A stretch of DNA of 64,000 nt from Candidimonas sp. SYP-B2681. Its GTDB lineage: Bacteria; Pseudomonadota; Gammaproteobacteria; Burkholderiales; Burkholderiaceae_B. The stretch is from the NCBI RefSeq assembly GCF_003971065.1, contig NZ_RYDV01000001.1, forward strand, positions 496,001-560,000, in the 5' to 3' direction. The translations under genes and the position numbers were made by a program. Below the pieces are notes generated by a model. The model saw only the letters and a program-made list of their open reading frames with translations, was not told the DNA's origin and ran no database searches. Positions 20,041-29,982 of the stretch are shown one piece after another (position 1 is the first letter of the stretch; the number at the start of each line of letters is the position of its first letter).

Positions 20041-21642
20041 GTGATTTCCACTGCAAATCTTACTATCCAGTTTGGTCCCAAGCCCCTATTTGAAAACGTC
20101 AGTGTCAAATTTGGCGAGGGCAATCGTTATGGCCTGATCGGCGCCAACGGTTCCGGTAAATCCACCTTCATGAAAATAATAGGTGGCGATCTCGAGTCCA
20201 GCGCCGGCAACGTGTCGTTGGACCCGGGAGTGCGTCTGGGCAAGCTGCGCCAGGATCAATTTGCATTCGAAGATATTCGGGTGCTCGACGTCGTCATGAT
20301 GGGCCACGAAGAAATGTGGCAAGTGATGTCAGAACGCGATGCAATCTACGCGAACCCTGATGCCACTGAAGACGACTACATGCATGCCGCGAACCTCGAG
20401 GCCAAGTTCTCGGAGTACGATGGCTACACCGCCGAGGCGCGCGCGGGTGAGTTGCTGCTGGGGCTCGAGATTCCGGTCGAACAGCATAATCAGCCTATGC
20501 GCGAAATTGCTCCCGGCTGGAAGCTGCGTGTATTGCTGGCACAGGCGCTGTTTTCGAATCCCGATGTGCTGCTGCTCGACGAGCCAACGAACAACCTTGA
20601 TATCAACACCATACGTTGGCTTGAAGACGTGCTCAACAGCTATCAGAGCACGATGATCATTATCAGCCACGATCGACATTTCCTTAATCAGGTATGTACC
20701 CACATGGCAGATCTGGATTACCGCGAACTGCGCATTTATCCGGGTAATTACGACGATTACATGCTTGCGTCGACTCAGGCGCGCGAGCGAATCTCCTCGT
20801 CCAACGCCAAGGCCAAAGAACGCGTCGCCGAACTACAGGACTTTGTTCGCCGCTTCGCTGCAAACAAATCGAAAGCGCGTCAGGCGACTTCGCGCTTAAA
20901 ACAAATCGACCGGATCAAGGCCGCGTCTATTGAAGTCAAGCCGTCGTCGCGTCAGAATCCTTACATTCGGTTCGAGCAGAACAAGGTCCTGCATCGTCTG
21001 GCGGTGACTATCGAATCAATCAGCAAATCGTATGACAAACCAGTTATAAAGCCGTTTTCGGCGATGGTCGAAGCCGGCGAGAAGATTGCCATTATCGGCG
21101 CTAACGGCGTTGGTAAAACCACGCTTCTGCGCATGCTGGCGGGCGATCTTGAGCCGGATACGGGTTCTGTCAAATGGTCCGATAGCGCCGACATCGGCTA
21201 TATGGCACAGGACGTATCCGAACAGTTCCAATCCGACAAGACGCTATTCGACTGGTTAAGCGAGTATCGCCAGGCTGGCGACGACGATCAGTCCATGCGC
21301 TCAGTTATGGGCCGCATGCTTTTTTCGGGCGACGATATCGGCAAAGAAGTCAGGGTGCTGTCTGGTGGTGAGAAAAACCGCATGAGTTTTGGCCGCCTTA
21401 TGTTGGGCCGCCACAATGTCATGCTGCTCGACGAGCCTACCAATCACCTCGATATGGAATCGATTGAGTCCCTGCAACTGGCTTTGGAAATGTATGCGGG
21501 CACCCTGATCTTCGTGTCCCACGATCGCGAGTTTGTCTCAGGTGTCGCTACCCGCATCATCGAAATCATGCCTAACGGGGAACTTGTAGACTATCTTGGC
21601 GTTTACGAAGATTACCTGGCGTCGCGTGGTATCGAGGCTTGA
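20041..21642 (+). CDS. ybiT: ABC-F family ATPase, YbiT-type
   Basis: The 533-residue protein has two tandem ATPase domains (about 1-255 and 320-530) joined by a charged linker and no membrane helices, as in ABC-F translation factors. The first Walker A is GANGSGKST and the second GANGVGKTT. Walker B is [11 protein letters not shown], then [10 protein letters not shown]. The first signature is the YbiT-type [12 protein letters not shown] rather than LSGGQ, while the second is LSGGEKNR. Family members act on the ribosome near the E/P sites. The start is GTG with a weak ribosome site. Confidence 0.93.
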   Translation: MISTANLTIQFGPKPLFENVSVKFGEGNRYGLIGANGSGKSTFMKIIGGDLESSAGNVSLDPGVRLGKLRQDQFAFEDIRVLDVVMMGHEEMWQVMSERDAIYANPDATEDDYMHAANLEAKFSEYDGYTAEARAGELLLGLEIPVEQHNQPMREIAPGWKLRVLLAQALFSNPDVLLLDEPTNNLDINTIRWLEDVLNSYQSTMIIISHDRHFLNQVCTHMADLDYRELRIYPGNYDDYMLASTQARERISSSNAKAKERVAELQDFVRRFAANKSKARQATSRLKQIDRIKAASIEVKPSSRQNPYIRFEQNKVLHRLAVTIESISKSYDKPVIKPFSAMVEAGEKIAIIGANGVGKTTLLRMLAGDLEPDTGSVKWSDSADIGYMAQDVSEQFQSDKTLFDWLSEYRQAGDDDQSMRSVMGRMLFSGDDIGKEVRVLSGGEKNRMSFGRLMLGRHNVMLLDEPTNHLDMESIESLQLALEMYAGTLIFVSHDREFVSGVATRIIEIMPNGELVDYLGVYEDYLASRGIEA

Positions 21643-21654
21643 TTTTTCGGTTTC

Positions 21655-22245
21655 ATGCTTTATACCTTGACAGGAACGGCGACGTACCAGGAAGACATCA
21701 AGAAGAGCCGTTTCCTGGCATACGCTACTGCAGTAAGGTCGCCGTCCGACGCTTTGCGTTTTTTCGCCGATCAGGGCGTTCCCGAGGCGACTCATAACTG
21801 TTGGGCCTATCGCATAGGCAACGAATATCGCTTCAATGATGACGGCGAGCCGGGTGGTACGGCCGGACGTCCGATATTGCAGGCAATTGAGGGCCAGCTG
21901 TGCGATCGAGTTGCCGTGCTGGTAGTGCGTTGGTTCGGCGGGATCAAGTTGGGCCCCGGCGGGCTGATTCGAGCTTACGGCGGGGTGGCAGCGCAATGCC
22001 TGCGATCAGCTGAAAAAGAAGAGCTTATCGACGAAGTTGCCGTCGATTGCCGCTGTGATTTCGCGGATATGGCAGTTGTTCAATCCCGATTTACGGCGTA
22101 TCAGGCACGTATTGTCAGCGAAACGTTCGATGGTAAAGGCGTGTGCTGGGGTCTCGCCATCCCCCGCAGCAAAGAGGCCGCTTTGGCCGAGGTATTCGGC
22201 AACTTGACCCGAGGTCAGGGTGTTTGGCGAGCGGCGTCCGATTAG
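21655..22245 (+). CDS. YigZ/IMPACT family protein
   Basis: The 196-residue protein has the UPF0029 N-terminal domain with the signature region NCWAYRIG, then DDGEPGGTAGRPIL (about 62-85) and VRWFGGIKLGPGGLIRAYGG (about 97-117). A small ferredoxin-like C-terminal domain follows. Eukaryotic IMPACT modulates GCN2 signalling; bacterial YigZ is a nucleic-acid-binding protein of uncertain role. It follows the ABC-F gene by 12 bp, so the two likely share a transcript. Confidence 0.93.
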   Translation: MLYTLTGTATYQEDIKKSRFLAYATAVRSPSDALRFFADQGVPEATHNCWAYRIGNEYRFNDDGEPGGTAGRPILQAIEGQLCDRVAVLVVRWFGGIKLGPGGLIRAYGGVAAQCLRSAEKEELIDEVAVDCRCDFADMAVVQSRFTAYQARIVSETFDGKGVCWGLAIPRSKEAALAEVFGNLTRGQGVWRAASD

Positions 22246-22285
22246 CTAACCGCGAGCTGGCGCAACCGCTAAGCGTATAAAAATG

Positions 22286-22669
22286 CTAGCTGTCGTTGCT
22301 TTCGTCGAGGTTTTGTTGCTCGGCGATTTCGGCATGGACTTTCTCCATGTCGATCGCCTTGACCTGCAAAATGAGCTCTTGCAATTGGCTCGCCGATAGC
22401 GCGCCGGCTTGAGAGAACAGTAAGACCTGCTCGCGGAAAACCATGAGCGTCGGAATCGACCGTATGTTCATGCCCGTTGCCAGTTCCTGCTGGTCTTCGG
22501 TATTGACTTTGGCGAAGGTTATGTCATCGTGCTGAGTCGATGCCTCTTCGAAAATGGGGGCGAAGTTTCGGCATGGCCCGCACCACGGAGCCCAAAAATC
22601 GACAATCAAGGGCTTGCTGTCTTTGATTGCCGCCTGAAAGGTATCTTTGGTCAAATCGATGGTGTTCAT
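22286..22669 (-). CDS. thioredoxin-family protein
   Basis: The 127-residue protein has the thioredoxin fold and the active site WCGPC with Cys30 and Cys33. The cis-proline lies in SIPTLMVF near residue 72. The C-terminal 15-20 residues extend beyond standard thioredoxin and are Gln/Glu/Asp-rich. The start is the ATG at 22669; the frame opens a few codons earlier. It should act as a cytoplasmic dithiol-disulfide reductase. A strong hairpin sits just upstream in its leader (22687-22706). Confidence 0.93.
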   Translation of the reverse strand: MNTIDLTKDTFQAAIKDSKPLIVDFWAPWCGPCRNFAPIFEEASTQHDDITFAKVNTEDQQELATGMNIRSIPTLMVFREQVLLFSQAGALSASQLQELILQVKAIDMEKVHAEIAEQQNLDESNDS

Positions 22670-22686
22670 ATGAAACCCCAAACAAA

Positions 22687-22706
22687 AAGCGGCCGAAGAG
22701 CCGCTT
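22687..22706 (-). terminator. strong hairpin between purine permease and thioredoxin genes
   Basis: AAGCGGC (22687-22693) pairs with GCCGCTT (22700-22706) around a 6-nt loop. On the minus strand a T-rich run (TTTTTGTTT when the last stem bases are included) follows, so it terminates the permease transcript. On the plus strand an ATTTTTTT run also follows. The 3' edge lies only 18 bases from the thioredoxin ATG, so it may also act as a leader attenuator for that gene. Confidence 0.75.
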
Positions 22707-22778
22707 ATTTTTTTAATTGAATTTGAGTTACTAGTGTAACGCCTTTAGCGCAGTCGTGGGCTCATCAAGAAAATGGTG

Positions 22779-24065
22779 CTAGTAAAAGGCGTACTTGATC
22801 ACGAATAACAAAGCCACTAGCAATGTTGCTAAATGGATTTGCCGAAACTTGCCGGTCATGGCTTTAAGCACTACGTAGCTAATAAAACCGAAGGCAAGTC
22901 CATTAGCAATCGAATACGTGAAGGGCATGACGATGGCCGTGAGCGCGGCTGGGATCGCCTCAGTTGTCTCGGACCAATCAATCTCGGTGATTTCCCGAAG
23001 CATCAAACCGGCGACATACAGCAGGGCTGGCGCGGTGGCATAGGCAGGAACCGAACCCGCCAAGGGGGCAAGAAAAAGCGATAGTAAAAACAGTATTCCG
23101 ACCGTCAGGGCAGTAAGTCCCGTGCGTCCCCCGGCCTGAACGCCTGAAGCGCTTTCCGCGTACGCGGTAGTGCTGCTGGTGCCGAGAAAAGAACCTGCCA
23201 CGATGGCAGTGCTATCAGCAAACAAGGCACGGCCCAAGCGGTCGGGCTTGCCTTCCTGGACCAGCTTGGCCCGTTTTGCGACACCGATCATGGTTCCGGT
23301 GGCATCGAATACTTCCACCAGCACCAATACCAGAATCACATGGATAAAACCTGTGTGCAGGGCGCCAATGATGTCGAGCTGCATGAAGGTAGGGGCCAGG
23401 CTGGGAGGCGCAGAAAATACGCCATAGAATTCGCTGTCGCCGACGAGAATGGACAGCACGGTTATCAGCAAAATGCCAATAAGGATGGCACCTCTCACTT
23501 TCAATGCATCCAGAGCGGCAATAACGAAAAATCCCAGTATGGCAAAAAGCGATGGTGTAGAGGTGAGGTCGCCTAGTGACACTTTTGTCGTGGGGTCAGC
23601 TACTACAATACCGGAGCTTGTCAGCGCAATGATTGCTAGGAACAATCCTATGCCGGCCGCAATGGCCGCTCGCAAGGAATGCGGTATACCTTCAATAAGC
23701 CATGACCGAATGCCCGTCAGGGTAAGAATCAGGAATATCACCCCTGAGATAAATACGGCTCCCAGCGCTTGCTGCCAGCTGTAACCGAGTGCACCCACAA
23801 CGGTAAAGGCGAAAAATGCGTTTAAACCCATCCCTGGCGCCATGCCTATCGGCCAATTTGCGACGAAGGCCATAATGAAAGTGCCCAGCGCCGCAGCCAG
23901 ACAGGTGGCGACGAAAACCGCGCTCTTATCCATCCCGGTGCTCGATAATATTTCGGGATTGACAAAAATAATGTAGGACATCGTCAGGAAGGTCGTGACG
24001 CCGGCTAGTATCTCAGTGCGTATCGTTGTTCCGTGTTCGCGTAGCCGGAAAAGTCGTTCAAGCAT
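22779..24065 (-). CDS. AzgA-type NCS2 purine permease
   Basis: This 428-residue membrane protein has twelve or more helices. The AzgA/PbuG hallmarks are EILAGVTTFLTMSYIIFVNP (residues 18-37), GMAPGMGLNAFFAFTVV near residue 77 and GTSSTTAYAESASGVQAGGRTG near residue 300, here cited by their cores PGMGLNAFF and TTAYAESASG. These proteins import hypoxanthine, guanine or adenine with protons. The ATG at 24065 has AGGACGG upstream. I found no purine riboswitch in the leader. It is divergent from tsaD. Confidence 0.93.
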   Translation of the reverse strand: MLERLFRLREHGTTIRTEILAGVTTFLTMSYIIFVNPEILSSTGMDKSAVFVATCLAAALGTFIMAFVANWPIGMAPGMGLNAFFAFTVVGALGYSWQQALGAVFISGVIFLILTLTGIRSWLIEGIPHSLRAAIAAGIGLFLAIIALTSSGIVVADPTTKVSLGDLTSTPSLFAILGFFVIAALDALKVRGAILIGILLITVLSILVGDSEFYGVFSAPPSLAPTFMQLDIIGALHTGFIHVILVLVLVEVFDATGTMIGVAKRAKLVQEGKPDRLGRALFADSTAIVAGSFLGTSSTTAYAESASGVQAGGRTGLTALTVGILFLLSLFLAPLAGSVPAYATAPALLYVAGLMLREITEIDWSETTEAIPAALTAIVMPFTYSIANGLAFGFISYVVLKAMTGKFRQIHLATLLVALLFVIKYAFY

Positions 24066-24206
24066 AGGTCCGTCCTGAAGGATAGGGGTAGGGCGATGTA
24101 TCACAGCGTTGTCGCCCGCGACGGCCTGAATTTTAAGCTTGTTTCACGGGCGGCTGTAAACTAGCGGCAATATAAAAAATCCTTTGATGTCAACAGGCCC
24201 TGATTC

Positions 24207-25259
24207 ATGATAGTTATTGGTTTTGAAAGCTCTTGCGATGAAACCGGTGTGGCCCTCGTCTGCACCGAACGAGGTTTACTGGCTCATTCCCTGCACAGCC
24301 AAATCGCCATGCATGAAGAATACGGAGGGGTAGTGCCCGAACTCGCATCTCGTGACCACATTCGCCGGGTGCTGCCTTTGACCCGTGAAGTTCTGCAAGC
24401 GGCCAACGTGGCGCTCGGCGATATTAACGCGGTTGCATACACTGCAGGACCCGGACTGGCCGGAGCGTTGCTCGTCGGGGCAAGCGTGGCGCAATCCTTC
24501 GCGTGGGCGCGAGGTCTGCCTGCGATTCCAATACACCATCTTGAGGGTCATCTTCTTTCGCCCTTGCTTGCGATGCCAAGGCCCGACTTCCCCTTTGTGG
24601 CCTTGTTGGTTTCCGGCGGTCATACCCAGCTTATGCGCGTCGATGGCGTTGGCGTTTACGAATTGCTCGGCGAAACGCTGGACGATGCTGCGGGCGAGGC
24701 GTTTGATAAAACCGCTAAGCTCATGGGGCTTGGCTATCCTGGCGGCCCGGCCCTTTCTAATCTTGCACAACAAGGCGACCCCACAGCCTATGATCTTCCC
24801 CGACCAATGTTGCATACTCGCGATCTGGATTTCAGCTTCAGCGGTTTAAAGACCGCCGTGCTGACGCGGGTCAAAGGCATGGAAAAGGCGGGGGGGCAAT
24901 TATCCGCGCAGCAGCGGGCCGATTTGGCTGCCTCTACCGAGGCTGCCATCGTCGACGTCTTGGCGGCCAAGTCCATCAAGGCCATGAAACAGACAGGTCT
25001 GAAGCGCCTTGTGGTAGCCGGTGGGGTTGGAGCGAATCGTCATTTGCGGGAGCGGCTGGTGCAGGCTATGGCCAAGCTCGACGGCGAAGTTTTTTTCCCG
25101 CCGCTCGATTTATGCACTGACAACGGGGCGATGATTGCATTCGCGGCCGCCATGAGAGTCAACGCCGGACTGGTCGATTTATCGGATATGCGCCACGCCT
25201 TTACGGTCAAACCTCGGTGGGATCTGCATGATGTTTGCCTTGAGGCAACGGCACTTTAA
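24207..25259 (+). CDS. tsaD: tRNA N6-adenosine threonylcarbamoyltransferase TsaD
   Basis: The 350-residue protein has the ASKHA fold of the Kae1/TsaD family. The metal-binding motif is His111-x3-His115 in HHLEGH, the N-terminus is FESSCDETG, and VSGGHTQL and [13 protein letters not shown] are present. With TsaB, TsaC and TsaE it makes t6A37 in ANN-decoding tRNAs and is essential in most bacteria. The ATG at 24207 gives the family N-terminus. It is convergent with plsY. Confidence 0.97.
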   Translation: MIVIGFESSCDETGVALVCTERGLLAHSLHSQIAMHEEYGGVVPELASRDHIRRVLPLTREVLQAANVALGDINAVAYTAGPGLAGALLVGASVAQSFAWARGLPAIPIHHLEGHLLSPLLAMPRPDFPFVALLVSGGHTQLMRVDGVGVYELLGETLDDAAGEAFDKTAKLMGLGYPGGPALSNLAQQGDPTAYDLPRPMLHTRDLDFSFSGLKTAVLTRVKGMEKAGGQLSAQQRADLAASTEAAIVDVLAAKSIKAMKQTGLKRLVVAGGVGANRHLRERLVQAMAKLDGEVFFPPLDLCTDNGAMIAFAAAMRVNAGLVDLSDMRHAFTVKPRWDLHDVCLEATAL

Positions 25260-25311
25260 GGTTAAAGGGCGGCGAAGGTGCGCACGACCAAGAGTCCGAC
25301 GCCTTCATCCT

Positions 25312-25953
25312 TTATTTCTTCGTGCTGCCGATGCGGCTTTCTTTACCGGTCATTAGCCGGCTTATGTTGGCCTTATGGCGAAATAGCAGCACTGCACTGA
25401 TCACTACGATGGCCAGTGCGATGGTTGGATCAAGCTCCCAGGCTACGTTCCCACCCAGAAGGTAATACAAGGGAGCAAATATGGCCGACACAATGGCCGC
25501 CATCGACGAGTACCGGGTCACGTAGACGACTATCAGCCAGGTGCCCACGGTAGCCAAAGCCAGCCAGGGGTTCAGGCCAAGCAATACGCCCAGGGCCGTG
25601 GCGACCCCTTTACCGCCCTTGAACTTCAGGAAAACCGGGTATACGTGGCCCAGGAACACCGCCAGAGCGCAAGCGGCAACGACAACAGAAGACAGTGCCG
25701 TTTGTTGTGCAACATAAGTCGCGATATACACCGCCAGCCAGCCCTTTGCCGCGTCTCCCAACAGAGTCAGTGCCGCAGCGGTTTTGTTTCCAGTGCGCAA
25801 GACGTTGGTCGCGCCCGGATTTTTGGAACCGAAACTACGGGGATCTTTCAATCCCATCAGTCGGCTCACCACTACGGCGAAAGAAACAGAGCCCAACAGA
25901 TAAGAAAATAATACGAGGGCAAGACTCAGTAGAGCCGAGGTAGCGATTGTCAT
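25312..25953 (-). CDS. plsY: glycerol-3-phosphate acyltransferase PlsY
   Basis: The 213-residue membrane protein has five or more helices. The three PlsY motifs are present: [11 protein letters not shown] near residue 21, [16 protein letters not shown] near residue 42 and [13 protein letters not shown] near residue 110. It transfers the acyl group from acyl-phosphate to glycerol-3-phosphate, the first step of phospholipid synthesis. It starts at 25953, divergent from surE, and ends 52 bp from the convergent tsaD. The Bordetella-like plsY/tsaD arrangement is conserved in relatives (recollection). Confidence 0.95.
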   Translation of the reverse strand: MTIATSALLSLALVLFSYLLGSVSFAVVVSRLMGLKDPRSFGSKNPGATNVLRTGNKTAAALTLLGDAAKGWLAVYIATYVAQQTALSSVVVAACALAVFLGHVYPVFLKFKGGKGVATALGVLLGLNPWLALATVGTWLIVVYVTRYSSMAAIVSAIFAPLYYLLGGNVAWELDPTIALAIVVISAVLLFRHKANISRLMTGKESRIGSTKK

Positions 25954-26061
25954 AAATTGGAAGACTCCGTTAGTTGTGGGTGGATTCTACCGAGTGTCGC
26001 CCAAAACACCAAAACGACCGGGTACAATTCGCTACGTTCAGTTGAATTTAATGGAAGGGCG

Positions 26062-26820
26062 ATGCGCATACTGGTGTCCAACGATGATGGCTACAATGCC
26101 CCGGGTCTGGAGGCATTGGTGCAGGCGCTAAAGGGGCTCGGCGAACTGACAGTGGTCGCACCCGAGACAAATTGCAGTGGCGCCTCGAATTCTCTTACCC
26201 TAAATCGACCGCTGTCGGTCCGACAAGCAGCCAATGGCTTTTACTATGTTAACGGTACACCTTCCGATTGCGTGCATATCGCGCTAACAGGTTTGCTTGA
26301 TTTCCGACCTGATCTGGTGGTTTCGGGTATCAATAACGGCGCCAATATGGGGGACGACACCCTCTATTCCGGTACAGTGGCCGCTGCGACTGAAGGGTAT
26401 CTTTTCGGCATTCCCGCCATCGCTTTTTCATTGGTGCAAAAGGGCTGGGAGCATCTCGATTCCGCGGCGCGAATAGCCCGAAAACTGGTCGAGCAGCAAA
26501 CCGTCAGCCCGCTTGCCGGGAACATACTTCTTAATGTGAATATACCTGCGGTACCCTACGAAGCCATTCAGGGAATTCGCGTAACCAGGCTCGGGAAACG
26601 GCATCCGTCCGAGCCGGTAGTCAAAAGCAGTACTCCCTATGGCGACCCGGTGTACTGGATCGGCCCCGTAGGCAGAGTATCCGACTCGGCCGATGACACC
26701 GATTTCGGCGCTATTGAACAGCTAGCCGTCTCGGTCACGCCGCTTAGGTTAGATCTAACACACTACGAGCAGTTATCTCTGGTGCGGAACTGGGCGGGGC
26801 CGTTATGCGTAAACCAGTAG
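26062..26820 (+). CDS. surE: 5'/3'-nucleotidase SurE
   Basis: From the ATG at 26062 (GGAAGGG upstream) the product is 252 residues. The N-terminus [15 protein letters not shown] holds metal ligands Asp8 and Asp9. The [12 protein letters not shown] and [11 protein letters not shown] segments near 88-115 complete the active site. SurE dephosphorylates nucleoside 5'- and 3'-monophosphates. An in-frame upstream extension to 25957 is not family-like. The stop overlaps pcm by 16 bp, the standard surE-pcm coupling. Confidence 0.96.
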   Translation: MRILVSNDDGYNAPGLEALVQALKGLGELTVVAPETNCSGASNSLTLNRPLSVRQAANGFYYVNGTPSDCVHIALTGLLDFRPDLVVSGINNGANMGDDTLYSGTVAAATEGYLFGIPAIAFSLVQKGWEHLDSAARIARKLVEQQTVSPLAGNILLNVNIPAVPYEAIQGIRVTRLGKRHPSEPVVKSSTPYGDPVYWIGPVGRVSDSADDTDFGAIEQLAVSVTPLRLDLTHYEQLSLVRNWAGPLCVNQ

Positions 26821-27620
26821 TACCTTTTCCCTTCGCCAACGGCACGACCAATCGATTTGGCCGCTCAAGCCTCGGCGGAGGGGTGTCGACCGCCAACAGT
26901 AACGCGCGAATTTTTACGCAGGGGCGAGCGACCCCCGTGGTGGCTGCAATCCGTAGTTCATCGCCGTCGGCCAATCTTGGTTTGAACTCGGACCGTTCGC
27001 GTGGCATGATGATTCAGCGCCTTCGAAACCAGGGCATCCAGGACGAACGCGTACTGGATGCCATGATGGCAGTGCCGCGCCACTTGTTTGTAGATGAAGG
27101 GCTCGCCAGCCGTTCCTACGAAGACGCGGCCTTGCCTATCGGTCATGGGCAAACCATCTCTCAACCGTGGGTCGTAGCGCGCATGATATCCGTTGTATGC
27201 GAGAATCGCGTTCCGGTTAAAGTGCTGGAAGTCGGTGCCGGCTGCGGTTATCAAACTGCAGTACTGGCACAATTTATTAAAGAAGTACACGCCGTCGAGC
27301 GGATACGTGGCCTTTACGAACTGGCACGTACTCATCTCAGGGCGCTCAAACTAATAATTCGTGTCCGTCTCACGTTCGGAGACGGCATGGCAGGTTTACC
27401 CGGGACAGCTCCTTTTGATGCCATCATCGTTGCTGCCGCCGGTATTAAAATTCCCCAGGCGCTGCTAGAGCAGCTTGCCATTGGGGGCCGTTTAATTGCC
27501 CCGGAAGGGTCGACAGCGCAACGTCTCATCTTAATCGAGCGCACGGGTGCCACAACATGGCGCCGTGAAGAACTCGAGTCGGTTCGCTTTGTCCCACTTC
27601 GCGCGGGAACACAGTCTTAA
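26805..27620 (+). CDS. pcm: protein-L-isoaspartate O-methyltransferase
   Basis: The 271-residue protein has an approximately 60-residue low-complexity Ser/Asn/Arg-rich N-terminus, then the Pcm catalytic domain. Signature pieces are [25 protein letters not shown], the SAM motif [15 protein letters not shown] (about 142-156) and [11 protein letters not shown]. It repairs isoaspartyl residues by SAM-dependent methylation. The long N-terminus resembles Alcaligenaceae homologues. It begins inside surE and is followed after 17 bp by nlpD. Confidence 0.94.
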   Translation: MRKPVVPFPFANGTTNRFGRSSLGGGVSTANSNARIFTQGRATPVVAAIRSSSPSANLGLNSDRSRGMMIQRLRNQGIQDERVLDAMMAVPRHLFVDEGLASRSYEDAALPIGHGQTISQPWVVARMISVVCENRVPVKVLEVGAGCGYQTAVLAQFIKEVHAVERIRGLYELARTHLRALKLIIRVRLTFGDGMAGLPGTAPFDAIIVAAAGIKIPQALLEQLAIGGRLIAPEGSTAQRLILIERTGATTWRREELESVRFVPLRAGTQS

Positions 27621-27637
27621 GCTTTCAGGAGAGCTAT

Positions 27638-28429
27638 ATGTATGCAGGGACGTTTCGGTCTACCGCTCCGATATTTGTTTACCCGAAACGCACATCTCGT
27701 TATCTCGTCATTGCCGCCCTGGTGGCGACAACCGTGCTGGCCGGATGCGCATCTCGAGGCACCAAAGCGCCAGTAACCGATATTTCGGGGGGTGAAACAG
27801 TAGCCCCGACTGCTGGCGGCACGTATATCGTCAGGCCAGGCGACACCTTGTACAAGATCGCACAAGCCAAAAACATAGATGTCGCAACGCTTACTCGCTT
27901 GAATAACATCAGCGATCCCAGCCAGTTAAGGGTGGGGCAAGTCTTGCGCCTCGATGCCTCAGGATCTGCACCAGCTCCAAGCGGCCCGACGACGGCGCCA
28001 GTGACTCCCCCTACGCCCGTAGCGCCGGTCGAGCCTGCTGCAGTCCCGCGCGCTAGTGACGCGTCCACCATCAACTGGTCATGGCCGGCATCGGGCAAGA
28101 TCATTCAGACCTTCAATGCCAACACAAAGGGCATCGATATTGCAGGGGCAGTGGGCGAGCCCGTGCATGCTGCCGCCGACGGGAAAGTCATGTACGCCGG
28201 CAATGGTGTGCGTGGTCTGGGCAATCTAATACTGCTCGGACATTCCGATGGCTTCATTACTGCTTATGCGCACAATCAGGCGTTACTCGTAAAAACAGGG
28301 CAGCAAATTAAGAAGGGCGCAAAAATCGCCTCGATAGGCCAGACCGATACCACGTCGCCACGCCTGCATTTCGAAGTTCGTCGTCGTGGAACTCCGGTGA
28401 ACCCGCTATCCTATTTACCTGCCCGATGA
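27638..28429 (+). CDS. nlpD: NlpD-like lipoprotein, LysM plus degenerate M23 domain
   Basis: The 263-residue protein has an N-terminal hydrophobic segment ending in lipobox LAGC (Cys about 36). A LysM domain follows at about 66-108 (YIVRPGDTLYKIAQ), then a Pro/Ala/Thr-rich linker and an M23/LytM domain at about 145-260. Key metallopeptidase residues are lost: the first zinc His is absent before GIDIAG, and the HLH motif reads RLHFE. So it is probably a non-catalytic amidase activator, as known for E. coli NlpD. It follows surE-pcm, as in many proteobacteria, and overlaps the next gene by 4 bp. rpoS, often next, is absent here. Confidence 0.9.
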   Translation: MYAGTFRSTAPIFVYPKRTSRYLVIAALVATTVLAGCASRGTKAPVTDISGGETVAPTAGGTYIVRPGDTLYKIAQAKNIDVATLTRLNNISDPSQLRVGQVLRLDASGSAPAPSGPTTAPVTPPTPVAPVEPAAVPRASDASTINWSWPASGKIIQTFNANTKGIDIAGAVGEPVHAAADGKVMYAGNGVRGLGNLILLGHSDGFITAYAHNQALLVKTGQQIKKGAKIASIGQTDTTSPRLHFEVRRRGTPVNPLSYLPAR

Positions 28430-29211
28430 TTCCTACGCTCGTCTTCGACCTTGAAACCATACCGGACGCTGCAGGCCTGCGCCGCTTAAACCCCCAGTGG
28501 GGGCCCGAGATGTCTGACGATCAGGTCATCGAAGCCGCGTTGGCGGCACGGCGGGAATCGCACGGTAACGACTTTTTGCCACTGCATTTGCATAAGGTGG
28601 CGGTTATTGGCTGTGTGTTTCGCGATGACCATGGTTTCCGGGTAAAAACGCTCGGCAAAGCTGATGATTCTGAAGCGGTGCTCCTGACGGGCTTTTTCAA
28701 GACTATCGAACGCTACACGCCGCGACTGATTAGTTGGAACGGCTCAGGCTTTGATTTGCCTGTATTGCATTATCGAAGTCTGATCCACGGGGTCCAGGCC
28801 CCGCGCTACTGGGACACCGGCGAAGACGACCGTGAGTTCAAATATAATAATTACATCAGCCGCTACCACAGCCGGCATATAGATCTCATGGATCTCTTGG
28901 CCAAATATAACGGCCGCGCTAACGCACCGCTTGACGACTTGGCTAAACTTTGCGGCTTCCCCGGCAAACTGGGCATGGATGGAAGTCAGGTATGGAAAGC
29001 GTGGTCTAACGGGCAGGCAGACGAGGTCAGGGCGTACTGCGAGACTGACGTGGTCAATACATGGCTTGTGTATTGCCGATTTCGTTTCCTTAAAGGGGAA
29101 CTTGACCGTAGTGCATACGATGCCGAGGTGCAATTGGTAAGGGACACGCTGCAGGGCAGCGATGCCGGCCATTGGAAAGAATATATGGCGCAGTGGGGCG
29201 AGCCTACCTGA
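28426..29211 (+). CDS. predicted 3'-5' exonuclease (PolB-like DnaQ fold)
   Basis: The 261-residue protein has a DEDD-type exonuclease pattern. Exo I is FDLETIP near residue 7, Exo II is SWNGSGFDLPVL near residue 105, a DLMDLL segment lies near residue 148, and Exo III is YCETDVVNTWLVY near residue 204. It matches the PolB-exonuclease-like family of stand-alone nucleases; the substrate is unknown. It overlaps nlpD by 4 bp (ATGA), so it occupies the position where rpoS often stands. Confidence 0.88.
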   Translation: MIPTLVFDLETIPDAAGLRRLNPQWGPEMSDDQVIEAALAARRESHGNDFLPLHLHKVAVIGCVFRDDHGFRVKTLGKADDSEAVLLTGFFKTIERYTPRLISWNGSGFDLPVLHYRSLIHGVQAPRYWDTGEDDREFKYNNYISRYHSRHIDLMDLLAKYNGRANAPLDDLAKLCGFPGKLGMDGSQVWKAWSNGQADEVRAYCETDVVNTWLVYCRFRFLKGELDRSAYDAEVQLVRDTLQGSDAGHWKEYMAQWGEPT

Positions 29212-29304
29212 AATCGACTGAAAAGAATTTGGTTTGGGTGAAACAGACTCGAAACGACTTCAGTTGCACAATGAGGTCTCCCAACCCAATGAAGGAACCA
29301 TATT

Positions 29305-29937
29305 ATGCAACGCTCGAAATTCTCTGTGTCTATTAAGCTGGCTACCCTGACTGCAGCGCTGGCGCTATGCGGAGCAGCCTACGCAGCAACAGGAACTGTA
29401 GCGTCGACTGCCAGCGCCGCGTCGGAGCCTTCTGCAAAAGTCACGTCCAGTACCTCGGATAACCGGGCCGACCATCACCATAAATCCGGCGATCATCATA
29501 AATCCATGCGCGGCCATCGCGATGCAGCTATGTGGGTACCAGGTTATGGTCCTCTAGATGCTAAATTCGTCGAATCGCTTGCCTTGAACGAGAGCCAGAC
29601 CAAACTACTTCAAGAAGCCCAAGCCGAACAGAAGGCTGACAAAAGCGCCCGCCGCGATACCATGAGGGCGGCACGGACTGAAAAGCTCGAGCAGGTCAAA
29701 ACCGGAAAAATTGATCCACGTGCCGCACTAAAACAGGCAGACGAAGCTCACAAACAAGCCACTGCGAAACGCAGCAAGTTGAACGAAAAGTGGCTCTCGG
29801 TGTGGGATTCGCTCGACGCAACACAACATCAAAAGGTAACCGCCCGCTTGAACGAGCGCGCCGAAAAATTTGCTAAACGGGCTGAAAAGCATAAGCAGCA
29901 TCAAGGCGCACAGGATTCCGCGAAAATTTCGTCATAG
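29305..29937 (+). CDS. Spy/CpxP-like periplasmic protein
   Basis: The 210-residue protein has a Sec signal peptide (hydrophobic core about 10-26, cleavage after AYA). A His/Lys-rich segment (DHHHKSGDHHKS, about 53-64) comes next, then a highly charged helical region with an LNESQ motif near 95 and LDATQ near 170, like the LTxxQ repeats of Spy/CpxP. Such proteins are periplasmic ATP-independent chaperones or stress-response inhibitors. The His-rich stretch could bind metal ions. AAGGAAC precedes the ATG. Confidence 0.75.
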   Translation: MQRSKFSVSIKLATLTAALALCGAAYAATGTVASTASAASEPSAKVTSSTSDNRADHHHKSGDHHKSMRGHRDAAMWVPGYGPLDAKFVESLALNESQTKLLQEAQAEQKADKSARRDTMRAARTEKLEQVKTGKIDPRAALKQADEAHKQATAKRSKLNEKWLSVWDSLDATQHQKVTARLNERAEKFAKRAEKHKQHQGAQDSAKISS

Positions 29938-29982
29938 GCCAACGCTGATTACATCCTGGCGGCTCGACTTAAGGCCGCCGGG

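Noticed and set aside
24066-24206. Possible purine riboswitch in the AzgA-type permease leader
   Set aside because: No junction sequence or stem pattern of the purine or preQ1 classes could be found.
29958-29979. GGCGGC/GCCGCC hairpin between the Spy-like gene and rlmD
   Set aside because: Six base pairs with a 10-nt loop and no T-run, close to the rlmD start; too weak to call a terminator.
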